A stretch of DNA of 64,000 bases from Castellaniella sp049650445. GTDB taxonomy: Bacteria > Pseudomonadota > Gammaproteobacteria > Burkholderiales > Burkholderiaceae_B. Positions 25,974-35,857 of the stretch are shown piece by piece. The DNA lies in assembly GCF_049650445.1 (NCBI RefSeq), contig NZ_JBASAD010000017.1, forward strand, positions 136,113 to 200,112, in the 5' to 3' direction. A program made the position numbers and the translations under genes. Position 1 is the first letter of the stretch. Each line of letters opens with the position of its first letter. Below the pieces are notes generated by a model, which worked only from the letters and a program-made list of their open reading frames with translations, did not search any database and was not told the origin of the DNA.

Positions 25974-28667
25974 ATGCTTGGGCGCGCGATGGCGGCGGCG
26001 GGGCTGACTGGTGTGCTCGGTGCCCACCGTCTGGCCGATCTGCCGGGTGGCGGCACATTGGCACTGGTGTCTGGTCTGCTGGGGCTGGCCTCGTGGGGGA
26101 TGTGGCGCGCAGGGCGCCGCGCAGCGGGGCGGCTGGGGGTGGCCGGCCGCCGGATCGATCCGGCGGGGCCGGTCGAAGAAAGCGGGTCAGGTCCAGCGCG
26201 TGGATTCGTCCTGCTGCGTGTGGCTATCCTGTGCCTGTTGAGCGCCTGGGCGGGTTTCGTGTTGACGGTATGGTGCGCCCAGGCGCGCCTGGATCAGACG
26301 CTGGCCGATGGCAATGTGGACCGGGTATCGCGCGTGACGTTGCGCGTCGACAGCTTGCCCCGGTTGCAGCCGGACCAGTTGGCTTTCGAGGCTGTGGTGC
26401 TGGACGCCCGGCCTGGTGGTGTCCCGGAGCGTATCCGGGTGCGCTGGCCGGCCGGTGGCTGGCGCGGTCCTTATGCGCCTGCGCGGCCGCCCGATCCGCC
26501 GTTTCCCGAGGTGCGCCCCGGCCAGGTCTGGCGCATGGCCCTGGTGCTGCGGCCAGTGCGCGCCGCGCAGAATCTGCATGCTTTCGATTACGAGGCCCAT
26601 GCCTTCGCTGCCGGTATTCGCGCGCAGGGCACGGTGCGGGGTGCGCCGGAGTGGCTGCGGGATGAAGACTGGGCCGGCCTGTCCGTCGTTGCCGGGCGCG
26701 CGCGCCATGCGGTGCGCGTGGCCATGGCCCCTTACCTGGAGAACCTGCGCTACGGGCCGGTGCTGCGGGCCCTGGCCATCGGCGACCAGGACGGCGTGGA
26801 CGATGCCGACTGGACGGTCTTCAACCGCACTGGCATCACCCATCTGGTTTCCATCAGCGGTTCGCACATCACCCTGCTGGCCGGAGCGGGTGCGTTGGCG
26901 GTGTCGGCCCTGTGGCGCCGTCTGCGCTGGCGCGGCCGTTGCCTGGCAGAGCGCTGGCCGGCCCGCCGGGCGGGTGCCGTTGCGGCGCTGCTGGTCGCCT
27001 GGCTGTATTGCCTGCTGGCGGGCTGGGGGGTCCCCGCGCGGCGCACCTTCATGATGCTGGCGGTGGTGGCGGGCGCCCAGGCACTGCAACTGCGCATCAG
27101 CGGTTCGCGGGTGCTGGCCCTGGCAGCCGTGGCCGTGGTTGCAACGGATCCCTGGTCCGTGCTGGCAGGCGGGTTTTGGCTGTCGTTTCTGGCGGTGGCC
27201 GTGCTGTTGGCGGTTGGGGCGAGGGCGCAAGCGGTGGTCGAATCCGGTGCGGCGGCCCGCGCCGATCCGGCGCAGGGCACGTCGGGAAACGCGGTGCAGC
27301 CTGCGCCCGGGCCCGAGCGGCGGCGCGATCGCTGGTTGCGCGGCCTGAAACTCGCGGCGCGTTTGCAGTGGGCGGTCACCTGGGCCCTGGCGCCGCTGCT
27401 GGCCTGGACCTTTCACGAAGTCTCGCTGATTTCTCCGCTGACCAATGCCTATGCCATTCCGGTCATCGAGTTGCTGGTCACGCCCCTGTCGCTGCTGCTG
27501 GCCGCCGTGGCGCTCGCACCGGGCCTGGAGCCCGTCGCCGCCGGCCTGTCCTGGCTGGCGCATGGGGCGCTGAGCCTGATGATGTGGCCGACCGAATGGC
27601 TGGCCGCCTTGCCCGCCTGGCCCGTGCCCGCCGGGCCTGCGTGGGTGTATGCGCTGGCGATGGCCGGCGTGGCGGTGGCGCTCTGGCCAGGGGGCGGGCA
27701 CGGGGCGGCGGCCCTCGTCGGCTGGAAGCGGGGCGGGCATCGGGCAGCGTCGTTTTGGATGGCCCTGTGCGGCCGCCATCGTGCCTGGGCCTGGATGGCG
27801 CTGCTGCCGATGCTGCTGTGGCCGCAGGACAGCCCCGGTGAAGGGGAATGGGATCTGCACGCGCTGGACGTCGGACAGGGCAGTGCGCTGCTGGTCCGTA
27901 CGGCGCGGCACACCCTGCTGTTCGACGCGGGTGCGCGCCATGCGCGGGATGCCGACGAGGGCGCCCGTACGATCGTTCCGGCCCTGAAAGCCCTGGGGGT
28001 GCGCCGCCTGGATGCGCTGGTCGTGTCTCACGCCGACCTGGACCATGCCGGCGGGGTGCGCAGCGCACTGGCGGCGGTGCCCGTGGTGCAGGCCTTCAGT
28101 TCCTTCGATCTGGAGCCCTGGTTGAATGCCGAAACCCGCAAGCTGGGTGCGGAGCACACGCCACTGCCTCAGGCGGCGGTCCCGTGCCGCTTCGGTGACC
28201 GTTGGCGCATGGATGGAGTCGAATTCGAATTTCTCTGGCCACTGGACGTGCGCGCCCGCCGCACGGGTGTCGAGGCCAACGCCGGAAGCTGTGTGCTGCG
28301 GGTGCGAGGCGCGCATCACAGCGTGCTGCTGACCGGCGACATCGAACTGCGCACCGAGATGGCCCTGGTCGAACGCGGCCTGACGCCGGTGGACGTGGTC
28401 GTGGCCGCGCACCACGGCTCGCGCACGTCCTCGTCCGCCGCCTTCGTCGATACCGTGGCGACGCGGCACGTGATCTTCCAGGCGGGCGCCTGGAACCGCC
28501 ACGGTCATCCGGACGCCGCCGTGCTGGATCGCTGGCATCGATCCGGTTCGGCCCTCTGGCGCACGGATGTGCAAGGCGGGGTAAATGCCCGGTCGCGCGG
28601 CACCGGCTTGACGATGTACAGTGTTCTGGAGTCGTCCCGTCGTTATTGGCACGGACGGCGCCCGTAG
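25974..28667 (+). CDS. comEC: DNA internalisation competence protein ComEC/Rec2
   Basis: Inner-membrane channel for single-stranded DNA during natural transformation, 897 residues. N-terminal TM helices and a DUF4131-like region (to about 280) precede the Competence domain, which carries FNRTGITHLVSISGSHI. A C-terminal metallo-beta-lactamase domain (from about 620) has LDVGQGSALLV, SHADLDHAGG and AAHHGSRTSS. All three modules look intact. Whether the cell is competent depends on comEA and pilus genes not in this window. A GGGGGG-type ribosome-binding site precedes the ATG. Confidence 0.94.
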   Translation: MLGRAMAAAGLTGVLGAHRLADLPGGGTLALVSGLLGLASWGMWRAGRRAAGRLGVAGRRIDPAGPVEESGSGPARGFVLLRVAILCLLSAWAGFVLTVWCAQARLDQTLADGNVDRVSRVTLRVDSLPRLQPDQLAFEAVVLDARPGGVPERIRVRWPAGGWRGPYAPARPPDPPFPEVRPGQVWRMALVLRPVRAAQNLHAFDYEAHAFAAGIRAQGTVRGAPEWLRDEDWAGLSVVAGRARHAVRVAMAPYLENLRYGPVLRALAIGDQDGVDDADWTVFNRTGITHLVSISGSHITLLAGAGALAVSALWRRLRWRGRCLAERWPARRAGAVAALLVAWLYCLLAGWGVPARRTFMMLAVVAGAQALQLRISGSRVLALAAVAVVATDPWSVLAGGFWLSFLAVAVLLAVGARAQAVVESGAAARADPAQGTSGNAVQPAPGPERRRDRWLRGLKLAARLQWAVTWALAPLLAWTFHEVSLISPLTNAYAIPVIELLVTPLSLLLAAVALAPGLEPVAAGLSWLAHGALSLMMWPTEWLAALPAWPVPAGPAWVYALAMAGVAVALWPGGGHGAAALVGWKRGGHRAASFWMALCGRHRAWAWMALLPMLLWPQDSPGEGEWDLHALDVGQGSALLVRTARHTLLFDAGARHARDADEGARTIVPALKALGVRRLDALVVSHADLDHAGGVRSALAAVPVVQAFSSFDLEPWLNAETRKLGAEHTPLPQAAVPCRFGDRWRMDGVEFEFLWPLDVRARRTGVEANAGSCVLRVRGAHHSVLLTGDIELRTEMALVERGLTPVDVVVAAHHGSRTSSSAAFVDTVATRHVIFQAGAWNRHGHPDAAVLDRWHRSGSALWRTDVQGGVNARSRGTGLTMYSVLESSRRYWHGRRP

Positions 28668-28832
28668 GGATATCGTGAACGGATCCCTAGTGGTTTTCGC
28701 GGTCTTGCGCGAGAGCGCGGGATCGGCGATGATCCGGCAGCCGTCCATAAGACGACTGTGGTCCTTGTGAAAACGCCTGGCATCCAGGGGGGTTCAAAGG
28801 GCTTGTGAAAAATCCAAAAGATTTTTGCGACC

Positions 28833-30065
28833 ATGACACAGACACCTCTGAAGTTCTACGTGCCCGAGCCCTCGGGGCGTCCCGGTCAGGAAACCGACTT
28901 TTCCTATCTGCGCCTGCAGCCTGCAGGGGCCGCGCGCAAACCTCCCATCGACATCACCCCTTACGACACCCGCGACCTGGCCATGGGGCTGATCCGCGTG
29001 CTCGACGATCAGGACGAGGCTCAGGGCCCCTGGGCCGAAGACCCGCCGGACGACGAATTGCTGCGCCGGGGCTTGAGCGCCATGGTCAAGACGCGCATCT
29101 TCGATGCCCGCATGGTCATCGCCCAGCGCCAGAAGAAGACCTCGTTCTACATGCAGTGTCTGGGCGAGGAGGCCATCGCCATCGGCCAATCGCTGGCGCT
29201 GCGCGACGGCGACATGCATTTTCCGTCCTATCGCCAGCAGGGCCTGCTCATCGCGCAGGACTATCCCCTGTTCGACATGCTGTGCCAGATCTTTTCCAAC
29301 GACAAGGATCCGCTGAAAGGCCGCCAGTTGCCGGTGCTGTATTCGGTGCCGGAAAAAGGCTTTTTCACCTTGTCGGGCAATCTGGGTACGCAGATGCCCC
29401 AGGCGGTCGGCTGGGCCATGGCCTCGGCGATCAAGGGTGACACCCGCATCGCCTGCGGCTGGATCGGTGACGGCGCCACGGCCGAATCCGACTACCAGAC
29501 GGCGCTGCTGTTTGCACACGTGTACCGGGCACCGGTGATCCTCAACGTGATCAACAACCAATGGGCCATCTCCACCTTCCAGTCCGTCGCGGGCGGCGAG
29601 GGCATCACCCTGGCGGCGCGCGGCATCGGCTCGAACGTGGCCTCGCTGCGGGTGGATGGCAACGATTTCCTGGCCGTGTACGCCGTGTCCCGCTGGGCCG
29701 CCGAACGGGCGCGCAACAACCACGGCGCCACGTTGATCGAATGGGTCAGCTACCGGGCCGGGCCGCACTCCACCTCCGATGATCCGTCCAAATACCGGCC
29801 GGCCGACGATTGGTCGCGCTTCCCGCTGGGCGACCCGATCACGCGCTTGAAGGCATACATGATCAAGCGCGGCATCTGGTCTGAACAGGAACACCAGGCG
29901 CTGCAGAAAGACTGCGAGGCCGAGGTCGTCGCCGCACAGAAAAGGGCCGAAGCCCATGGCACGATGGCGACGGGGCGCACCAGCAGCGTCGCGACCATGT
30001 TCGAGGACATCTACAAGGACATGCCGGAGCACCTGCGCCGGCAGCGCCAGGAACTGGGGGTATGA
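28833..30065 (+). CDS. bkdA1: Branched-chain 2-oxoacid dehydrogenase E1 alpha subunit
   Basis: Thiamine-diphosphate-binding half of the E1 component that decarboxylates the 2-oxo acids from valine, leucine and isoleucine. Its 410 residues include the N-terminal extension typical of bacterial Bkd E1 alpha, QKKTSFYMQCLGEEA, the ThDP motif GDGATAESDYQTALLFAHVYRAPVI-type (GDG...NN), and the phosphorylation-loop-like YRAGPHSTSDDPSKY. The overlapping E1 beta, E2 and E3 genes confirm a complete bkd-type operon. A 4-nt overlap links it to E1 beta. Confidence 0.93.
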   Translation: MTQTPLKFYVPEPSGRPGQETDFSYLRLQPAGAARKPPIDITPYDTRDLAMGLIRVLDDQDEAQGPWAEDPPDDELLRRGLSAMVKTRIFDARMVIAQRQKKTSFYMQCLGEEAIAIGQSLALRDGDMHFPSYRQQGLLIAQDYPLFDMLCQIFSNDKDPLKGRQLPVLYSVPEKGFFTLSGNLGTQMPQAVGWAMASAIKGDTRIACGWIGDGATAESDYQTALLFAHVYRAPVILNVINNQWAISTFQSVAGGEGITLAARGIGSNVASLRVDGNDFLAVYAVSRWAAERARNNHGATLIEWVSYRAGPHSTSDDPSKYRPADDWSRFPLGDPITRLKAYMIKRGIWSEQEHQALQKDCEAEVVAAQKRAEAHGTMATGRTSSVATMFEDIYKDMPEHLRRQRQELGV

Positions 30066-31105
30066 GCATGGCACAGGAAAAGGGCAAGACCCGTCCCATG
30101 ACGATGATCCAGGCCTTGCGCTCGGCCATGGACGTGATGCTGGAACGGGATGACAACGTCGTCGTCTTCGGCGAGGACGTGGGCTATTTCGGCGGCGTGT
30201 TCCGCTGCACCGAAGGCCTGCAGGCCAAGTACGGCTCTTCGCGTGTGTTCGACGCGCCCATTTCTGAAAGCGGCATCGTGGCGGCGGCCATCGGCATGGG
30301 GGCCTACGGCCTGCGGCCGGTGGTCGAGATCCAGTTCGCCGACTATTTCTACCCGGCAGCCGACCAGATCTTCTCCGAGGCGGCGCGTCTGCGCTACCGC
30401 TCGGCGGGCGGCTATACCGCGCCGCTGACGATCCGCATGCCCTGCGGCGGCGGGATCTTCGGCGGCCAGACCCACAGCCAGAGTCCGGAGGCCCTGTTCA
30501 CGCACGTCGCCGGCCTGCGCACGGTCATGCCGTCCAACCCCTACGACGCCAAGGGCCTGCTGATCAGCTCCATCGAAAATGACGATCCGGTCATCTTCCT
30601 GGAGCCCAAGCGCCTGTACAACGGCCCCTTCGACGGCCATCACGACCAGCCCGTCGTGCCCTGGTCCAAGCACCCGCTGGGCAATGTCCCCGAGGGCTAC
30701 TACACCGTGCCGCTGGACGTGGCCTCGCTCTACCGCGAAGGCCGGGAACTGACCGTGCTGACCTACGGCACCATGGTGTACGTGGCCGAGGTCGCCGCCC
30801 GCGAGGCCGGCATCGAGGCCGACATCCTCGACCTGCGCAGCCTCTGGCCGCTGGACATGGACGCGATCCTGAATTCGGTGCGCAAGACCGGCCGCTGCGT
30901 GGTGCTGCACGAGGCCACCCGCACCAGCGGCTTCGGCGCCGAACTGTGCGCCCTGGTCCAGGAGCATTGTTTCTATCATCTGGAGGCCCCGGTGGAACGC
31001 ATCACGGGGTGGGACACGCCATATCCCCATTCGCACGAATGGGCTTATTTTCCCGGCCCCAAGCGGGTCGCGGAGGCGTTCAAGCGCGTGTTCCGGGAGG
31101 CATAA
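30062..31105 (+). CDS. bkdA2: Branched-chain 2-oxoacid dehydrogenase E1 beta subunit
   Basis: Transketolase-like partner of E1 alpha, 347 residues. Recognisable stretches are ALRSAMDVMLERDDNVVVFGEDVG, GVFRCTEGLQ, GIVAAAIGMGAYGLRPV and EIQFADYFYPAADQI, and a C-terminal domain with RSLWPLD and HEATRTSGFGAE. Its stop codon overlaps the E2 start by one base. Confidence 0.95.
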   Translation: MSMAQEKGKTRPMTMIQALRSAMDVMLERDDNVVVFGEDVGYFGGVFRCTEGLQAKYGSSRVFDAPISESGIVAAAIGMGAYGLRPVVEIQFADYFYPAADQIFSEAARLRYRSAGGYTAPLTIRMPCGGGIFGGQTHSQSPEALFTHVAGLRTVMPSNPYDAKGLLISSIENDDPVIFLEPKRLYNGPFDGHHDQPVVPWSKHPLGNVPEGYYTVPLDVASLYREGRELTVLTYGTMVYVAEVAAREAGIEADILDLRSLWPLDMDAILNSVRKTGRCVVLHEATRTSGFGAELCALVQEHCFYHLEAPVERITGWDTPYPHSHEWAYFPGPKRVAEAFKRVFREA

Positions 31106-32481
31106 TGGGTATCCACATCATCAAGATGCCGGACATCGGCGAAGGCATCGCAGAAGTCGAACTGGTTGAATGGCACGTCCAAGCGGGCGATGCCGTGGTC
31201 GAGGACCAGATCCTGGCCGACGTCATGACCGACAAGGCCACCGTCCAGGTGCCGTCCCCGGTGCATGGGCGTGTCGTGTCTCTGGGCGGCAAGGTCGGCG
31301 ACGTCATGGCGGTGGGTTCGGAACTCATTCGCCTGGAGGTCGAGGGCGAGGGCAATGAAGGCATGATCGGGGCGACGTCCCGGGCGGCCTCGGCGCCTGC
31401 GGCCGTTGCAGCCTCGGCGCCCGCCGCGCCGCAACCCGAGCCTGCATTCCGGCCCGAACCCCGGCCTGAATTCGTCGAGTCCCGTCCCGCAGATCGGGCG
31501 TCGGCCCCGGCGGGGGCCGAACATGAGTCCGATTCGGTGCCCGTTGCGCGCGGCGGTCAGGCCATGCATGCGGCCTCGCATGCTCCGTCGCGGCCCGAAG
31601 GGCAGCGTCCGCTGGCTTCACCGGCCGTGCGCCGCCGTGCCTGGGACCTGGGCATCACCCTGCAGTACGTGCCGGGCACCGGCCCCGCCGGCCGGATCAC
31701 GCACGGCGATCTGGACGCCTGGCTGGCGCGCGATCGCAATGCGACCTCGAACCGCACCACCGGGGCGCTCTACGCATCCCACGACGAGGAAACCGAAGTC
31801 CCCGTCATCGGCCTGCGGCGCAAGATCGCCCAGAAGATGCAGGAATCCAAACGACGCATTCCGCATTTCACCTACGTCGAGGAAATCGACGTGACCGAAC
31901 TGGAATCGCTGCGCGCGCGTCTGAACGCCCTGCACGGCACCCGGCGCGGCAAGCTGACCCTGCTGCCGTTCCTGGCGCGCGCCATGGTGCTGGCTCTGCG
32001 CGAATTCCCGCAGATCAACGCCCGCTACGATGATGAGGCGGGGGTGGTGACCCAGTATGGGGCGGTGCACCTGGGCGTGGCGGCGCAGACGCCGTCGGGC
32101 CTGATGGTGCCGGTGCTGCATCATGCCGAGACGCTGGATCTCTGGTCTTGCGCGGCGGAAGTCGCGCGCCTGGCCGAGGCTGCCCGACAGGGCAAGGCGG
32201 CGCGCGACGAACTGACGGGTTCGACCATCACCCTGACCAGCCTGGGGCCTTTGGGCGGCATCGTGTCCACGCCCGTCATCAACCATCCGGAGGTTGCCAT
32301 CGTCGGCGTCAACCGCGTGGTCGAACGCCCGGTCTTCCAGGAAGGCCGGGTCGTGGCGCGCAAGCTCATGAACCTGTCCTCGTCTTTCGATCACCGCGTG
32401 GTCGACGGCATGCATGCCGCCGAGTTCATCCAGTGCATCCGGCGTTATCTGGAGTGCCCGGCGCTCTTGTTCGTGGAGTAA
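31105..32481 (+). CDS. bkdB: Branched-chain 2-oxoacid dehydrogenase E2 (dihydrolipoyl acyltransferase)
   Basis: Lipoyl-bearing core of the complex, 458 residues. One lipoyl domain (about residues 1-80) has its lysine in DVMTDKATVQVP. A Pro/Ala/Glu-rich linker follows, then a peripheral-subunit-binding domain (SPAVRRRAWDLGI), and a C-terminal catalytic domain ending in SSFDHRVVDGMHAAEF with the active-site His-x3-Asp. There is a single lipoyl domain, as in other Bkd E2 proteins. Start ATG at 31105 immediately yields the lipoyl domain; the frame is open upstream only by overlap with E1 beta. Confidence 0.95.
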   Translation: MGIHIIKMPDIGEGIAEVELVEWHVQAGDAVVEDQILADVMTDKATVQVPSPVHGRVVSLGGKVGDVMAVGSELIRLEVEGEGNEGMIGATSRAASAPAAVAASAPAAPQPEPAFRPEPRPEFVESRPADRASAPAGAEHESDSVPVARGGQAMHAASHAPSRPEGQRPLASPAVRRRAWDLGITLQYVPGTGPAGRITHGDLDAWLARDRNATSNRTTGALYASHDEETEVPVIGLRRKIAQKMQESKRRIPHFTYVEEIDVTELESLRARLNALHGTRRGKLTLLPFLARAMVLALREFPQINARYDDEAGVVTQYGAVHLGVAAQTPSGLMVPVLHHAETLDLWSCAAEVARLAEAARQGKAARDELTGSTITLTSLGPLGGIVSTPVINHPEVAIVGVNRVVERPVFQEGRVVARKLMNLSSSFDHRVVDGMHAAEFIQCIRRYLECPALLFVE

Positions 32482-32486
32482 GCAGC

Positions 32487-33896
32487 ATGTCCAATCCCAT
32501 CAATACGACTTTGCTCATCATCGGTGGCGGCCCCGGCGGCTACGTGGCCGCCATCCGCGCCGGCCAGTTGGGCATTCCCACCGTGCTGGTCGAAGGCGCC
32601 GCCCTGGGCGGCACCTGCCTGAACATCGGCTGCATCCCGTCCAAGGCGTTGATCCATGTGGCCGAGCAGTTCCACGCTCTGCAAGGCTATGCCGGCGATT
32701 CGCCGCTGGGCATCCGCGCCCAGGCGCCGGAACTCGACCTGGCGCGCAGCGTTGCCTGGAAGGACGGCATCGTCAAGAAACTCACCACGGGCGTGGGCGC
32801 GCTGCTGAAAAAGCACAAGGTCACGGTCGTCCAGGGCTGGGCGCGCATCGTCGACGGCAAGACCGTGGATGTCGATCCCGTCGTCAAGGGCAAGGCCGGC
32901 GCGCCCCAGCGCATCCGCTGCGAACACCTGCTGCTCGCCACGGGTTCGGAGCCCGTTGCGCTGCCCTTCATGCCCTTCGGCGGCCCGGTGATTTCCTCGA
33001 CCGAGGCCCTGTCGCCCAAAAAATTGCCGAAATCCCTGGCCATCGTCGGCGCGGGCTACATCGGCCTGGAGCTGGGCATCGTCTACCGCAAGCTGGGTGT
33101 GAAGGTCGATGTGATCGAGGCCCAGGACCGCATCCTGCCCGTCTACGATGCCGATCTGGTCAGGCCGGTGCATGCCGCGCTGAAATCCCTGGGCGTCGGC
33201 CTGCACTTGCAGACCCAGGTCCTGGGCCTGGCCGAGGACGTCAAGGGCCTGCGGGTCCAGTCGGGCAAGACAGAAGGCGTCCTGCCCGCGCAGCAAGTAC
33301 TGGTGGCCGTCGGCCGCAAGCCCCGCAGCCGGGGCTTCGGGCTCAGTTCCCTGATGCTCGACATGGACGGTCTGGCGGTGCGTGTGGACGACCGTTGCCG
33401 CACTTCCATGAGCGGGGTCTGGGCCATTGGCGACCTGACGGGCGAGCCCATGCTGGCGCATCGCGCCATGGCACAAGGCGAGTGCGTGGCCGAGCAGATC
33501 GCCGGCCATACGCGGCGCTTCGTGCCGGCGGCGATCCCGGCGGTGTGCTTCACCGACCCGGAGGTCGTCACGGCGGGCTTGTCGCCGCAGCAGGCGGCCC
33601 AGGCGGGCATCGACGCCATCGACGCGTCCTTCCCGCTGGCAGCCAACGGCCGGGCGATGACGCTGGAGTCCACCGACGGCTTCGTGCGGGTGGTGGCGCG
33701 GCGCGACAACCACCTGATCCTGGGCTGGCAGGCCGTGGGGCGGGGCGTGTCGGAATTCGCCGCCGCCTTCGGCCAGTCCATCGAGATGGGCGCGCGGCTG
33801 GAAGATGTCGGCCACACGATCCACGCCCATCCGACCCAGGGCGAGGCGATCCAGGAAGCCGCCTTGCGGGCGCTGGGGCAGGCGCTGCATATCTGA
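32487..33896 (+). CDS. lpdA: Dihydrolipoyl dehydrogenase (E3)
   Basis: FAD flavoprotein of 469 residues that reoxidises dihydrolipoamide with NAD. It shows the FAD-binding GGGPGGYVAA, the redox disulfide GGTCLNIGCIPSK, the NAD-binding GAGYIGLELG, AIGDLTGEPMLAHRA, and the C-terminal base in HAHPTQGE. It is dedicated to the bkd complex by position, 5 bp after E2, although it could also serve other complexes. Confidence 0.96.
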   Translation: MSNPINTTLLIIGGGPGGYVAAIRAGQLGIPTVLVEGAALGGTCLNIGCIPSKALIHVAEQFHALQGYAGDSPLGIRAQAPELDLARSVAWKDGIVKKLTTGVGALLKKHKVTVVQGWARIVDGKTVDVDPVVKGKAGAPQRIRCEHLLLATGSEPVALPFMPFGGPVISSTEALSPKKLPKSLAIVGAGYIGLELGIVYRKLGVKVDVIEAQDRILPVYDADLVRPVHAALKSLGVGLHLQTQVLGLAEDVKGLRVQSGKTEGVLPAQQVLVAVGRKPRSRGFGLSSLMLDMDGLAVRVDDRCRTSMSGVWAIGDLTGEPMLAHRAMAQGECVAEQIAGHTRRFVPAAIPAVCFTDPEVVTAGLSPQQAAQAGIDAIDASFPLAANGRAMTLESTDGFVRVVARRDNHLILGWQAVGRGVSEFAAAFGQSIEMGARLEDVGHTIHAHPTQGEAIQEAALRALGQALHI

Positions 33897-33910
33897 CGAG
33901 CCGAAGCCCT

Positions 33911-33939
33911 GGCCGCGCCGCCGGACCGGCGGCGCGGCC
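33911..33939 (+). terminator. Hairpin closing the bkd operon
   Basis: Perfect 14-bp inverted repeat: GGCCGCGCCGCCGG and CCGGCGGCGCGGCC around a single A, starting 14 bp after the E3 stop. There is no T-run, so it is a strong mRNA 3'-end hairpin or a weak intrinsic terminator. Confidence 0.55.
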
Positions 33940-34002
33940 TGATTCCATGCGTCCGGACGGCACCATGTTTAAATAAGGAGTCCGTTCGACTCGAGGTGCT
34001 CC

Positions 34003-34962
34003 ATGCCTTCCGCTTTCCCCGCCGTTCAATTCGATCCGGTCGACGAGCCCCGCCTGGATTTTGTCGCCTGTGCCAGTCCGTCGGGCCTGCACCGCATGGC
34101 GTACTGGGAATGGGGCGATCCGGACAATGACCGGGTGCTGGTCTGCGTGCACGGGCTGACGCGTACCGGACGGGATTTCGATCCGCTGGCGCGCGCGCTC
34201 AGCCAGGAATACCGCGTGGTCTGCCCCGACGTCGTCGGACGGGGGCGCTCGGACTGGCTGATCGATCCGCTGGCGTACGTGATTCCTCAATACGTAGCGG
34301 ATCTGACGACTCTGATCGCCCGTCTGCGGCCGGCGCGGCTGGACTGGGTCGGGACCTCCATGGGGGGCTTGATCGGACTGGGCTTGGCGGGCATGGCGAC
34401 GGTGTCGCCCGTCCTGCGTCCCGCCCGGGGGGCGTGGGGCCTGGGCTCCATGCCCGATCTGCCGCTGGGCCGCATGGTGTTCAACGACATCGGGCCCGCG
34501 CTGGATGCGGACGGCCTGGCACGGATCGGCGAGTACGTCGGCCAGGACCTGCGCTTTGACCGCTACGAGCAGGCGGTGGACTATGTGCGGACGGTGTCCG
34601 CCAGTTTTGGGCCGCACGACGCCGAGGGCTGGAATGCGCTGACCGAGCACGTGTTCCACGAACAGGACGGCCATTGGGTCAAGCATTACGATCTGCGCCT
34701 GGCCCAGCCCTTTGCCTTGCAGACACCCGAAGCCACGGTTGCCGCCGAAGCCCTGTTGTGGCAGGCCTGGACCCACCTGCCCGTGCCGTCCCTGATCCTG
34801 CGCGGTGCGCAGTCCGATCTGTTGACACAGGCCACCGCGCAGCGGATGCTGGAATGCAATACGCGCACCCGCCTGATCGAATTCGATGGCGTGGGGCATG
34901 CGCCCACCTTGCGCAACGAGGCGCAGATCGCGATGGTGCGCGATTTCCTGCTTGCGCCCTGA
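34003..34962 (+). CDS. Alpha/beta-fold hydrolase
   Basis: Cytoplasmic hydrolase of 319 residues. The oxyanion-side motif VCVHGLTRTG, the nucleophile elbow GTSMGG (Ser), an acid region around RGAQSDLLT and the catalytic His in GVGHAPTL are all present. An insertion of roughly 20 residues after GTSMGG (VLRPARGAWGLGSMPDLP) is unusual. The substrate is unknown. GAGGTG upstream serves as ribosome-binding site. Confidence 0.85.
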   Translation: MPSAFPAVQFDPVDEPRLDFVACASPSGLHRMAYWEWGDPDNDRVLVCVHGLTRTGRDFDPLARALSQEYRVVCPDVVGRGRSDWLIDPLAYVIPQYVADLTTLIARLRPARLDWVGTSMGGLIGLGLAGMATVSPVLRPARGAWGLGSMPDLPLGRMVFNDIGPALDADGLARIGEYVGQDLRFDRYEQAVDYVRTVSASFGPHDAEGWNALTEHVFHEQDGHWVKHYDLRLAQPFALQTPEATVAAEALLWQAWTHLPVPSLILRGAQSDLLTQATAQRMLECNTRTRLIEFDGVGHAPTLRNEAQIAMVRDFLLAP

Positions 34963-35010
34963 TTGTCGAGCCCGCACGAACCCGGCGGGCAGCCTGCGTA
35001 CCGGTAGTCC

Positions 35011-35847
35011 ATGCCTTTGAACGTCGACCTGCACAGTCATTCCTCCTGCTCTGACGGGGTCCTGCCGCCTGCGCAGGTGGCTGCCCGCGCCCATGCGCAG
35101 GGGGTGGACTGGTGGGCGCTGAGCGACCACGACGAGACCTCCGGACTGGCCGAGGCAGCCGCTGCGGCGCGCGAGCTGAGCCTGGGTTTCATCCCGGGGG
35201 TCGAGATTTCCGTGACGTTCTGCGAACGCACGATCCACGTGCTGGGGCTGAACATCGACCCGGCTCAGTCCGATCTGCGGGTGGGCCTGGCCGGCATCCG
35301 TCGCAGCCGCTTCGAGCGCGCCGGGGTCATCGCCGAACGGCTGCACGAGTGCGGCTTCGCCGATGCCTACGAGGGGGCCTTGCGGCACGCGGACAACCCG
35401 GACTTGATCGGCCGCGTGCATTTCGCCCGCCATTTGCTGGAACAAGGCCACTGCAAATCCCTGCAGCAGGCCTTCGACCGCTACCTGGGCGAGGGCAAGC
35501 GCGCCTTCGTGCCGACCCGCTGGCCCGATCTGGGGTCGGTGGTGGCGTGGATACGCGCGGCTGGCGGCAAGGCGGTGATCGCGCATCCCGGGCGCTACCG
35601 CTATACACCGCTGCAGTTCGACGCGCTGTTCGACACCTTCAAGGCGCAGGGCGGCGTCGGCCTGGAGGTCGTCTCCAGCGGCCATACGCCTGCCCAGTGC
35701 AGCCGCTACGCCCGTGTCGCGCAGGCCTACGGTTTCGAGGCTTCGCGCGGTTCGGATTTCCATGCGCCCGGCATCCCCCGTACAGAACTGGGCCGGGTGC
35801 CGCCGCTGCCAGACGATCTGACACCGGTCTGGCGGGACTGGATCTGA
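35011..35847 (+). CDS. PHP-domain phosphoesterase (RNase AM / YciV-like)
   Basis: Metal-dependent phosphoesterase of 278 residues. The PHP metal-binding motifs are DLHSHSSCSDG at the N-terminus, ALSDHDETSGL, GVEIS, IAHPGRY and GSDFHAPG at the C-terminus. Relatives hydrolyse 3',5'-bisphosphonucleotides or trim RNA 5' ends one nucleotide at a time (RNase AM). Length and motif spacing fit that family well. greB follows after 10 bp. Confidence 0.88.
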   Translation: MPLNVDLHSHSSCSDGVLPPAQVAARAHAQGVDWWALSDHDETSGLAEAAAAARELSLGFIPGVEISVTFCERTIHVLGLNIDPAQSDLRVGLAGIRRSRFERAGVIAERLHECGFADAYEGALRHADNPDLIGRVHFARHLLEQGHCKSLQQAFDRYLGEGKRAFVPTRWPDLGSVVAWIRAAGGKAVIAHPGRYRYTPLQFDALFDTFKAQGGVGLEVVSSGHTPAQCSRYARVAQAYGFEASRGSDFHAPGIPRTELGRVPPLPDDLTPVWRDWI

Positions 35848-35857
35848 GGAACATCAT

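Noticed and set aside
26187..28748. 853-codon minus-strand ORF opposite comEC
   Set aside because: Antisense shadow; no domains, biased toward Gln/His/Arg/Pro as expected from a reversed comEC frame.
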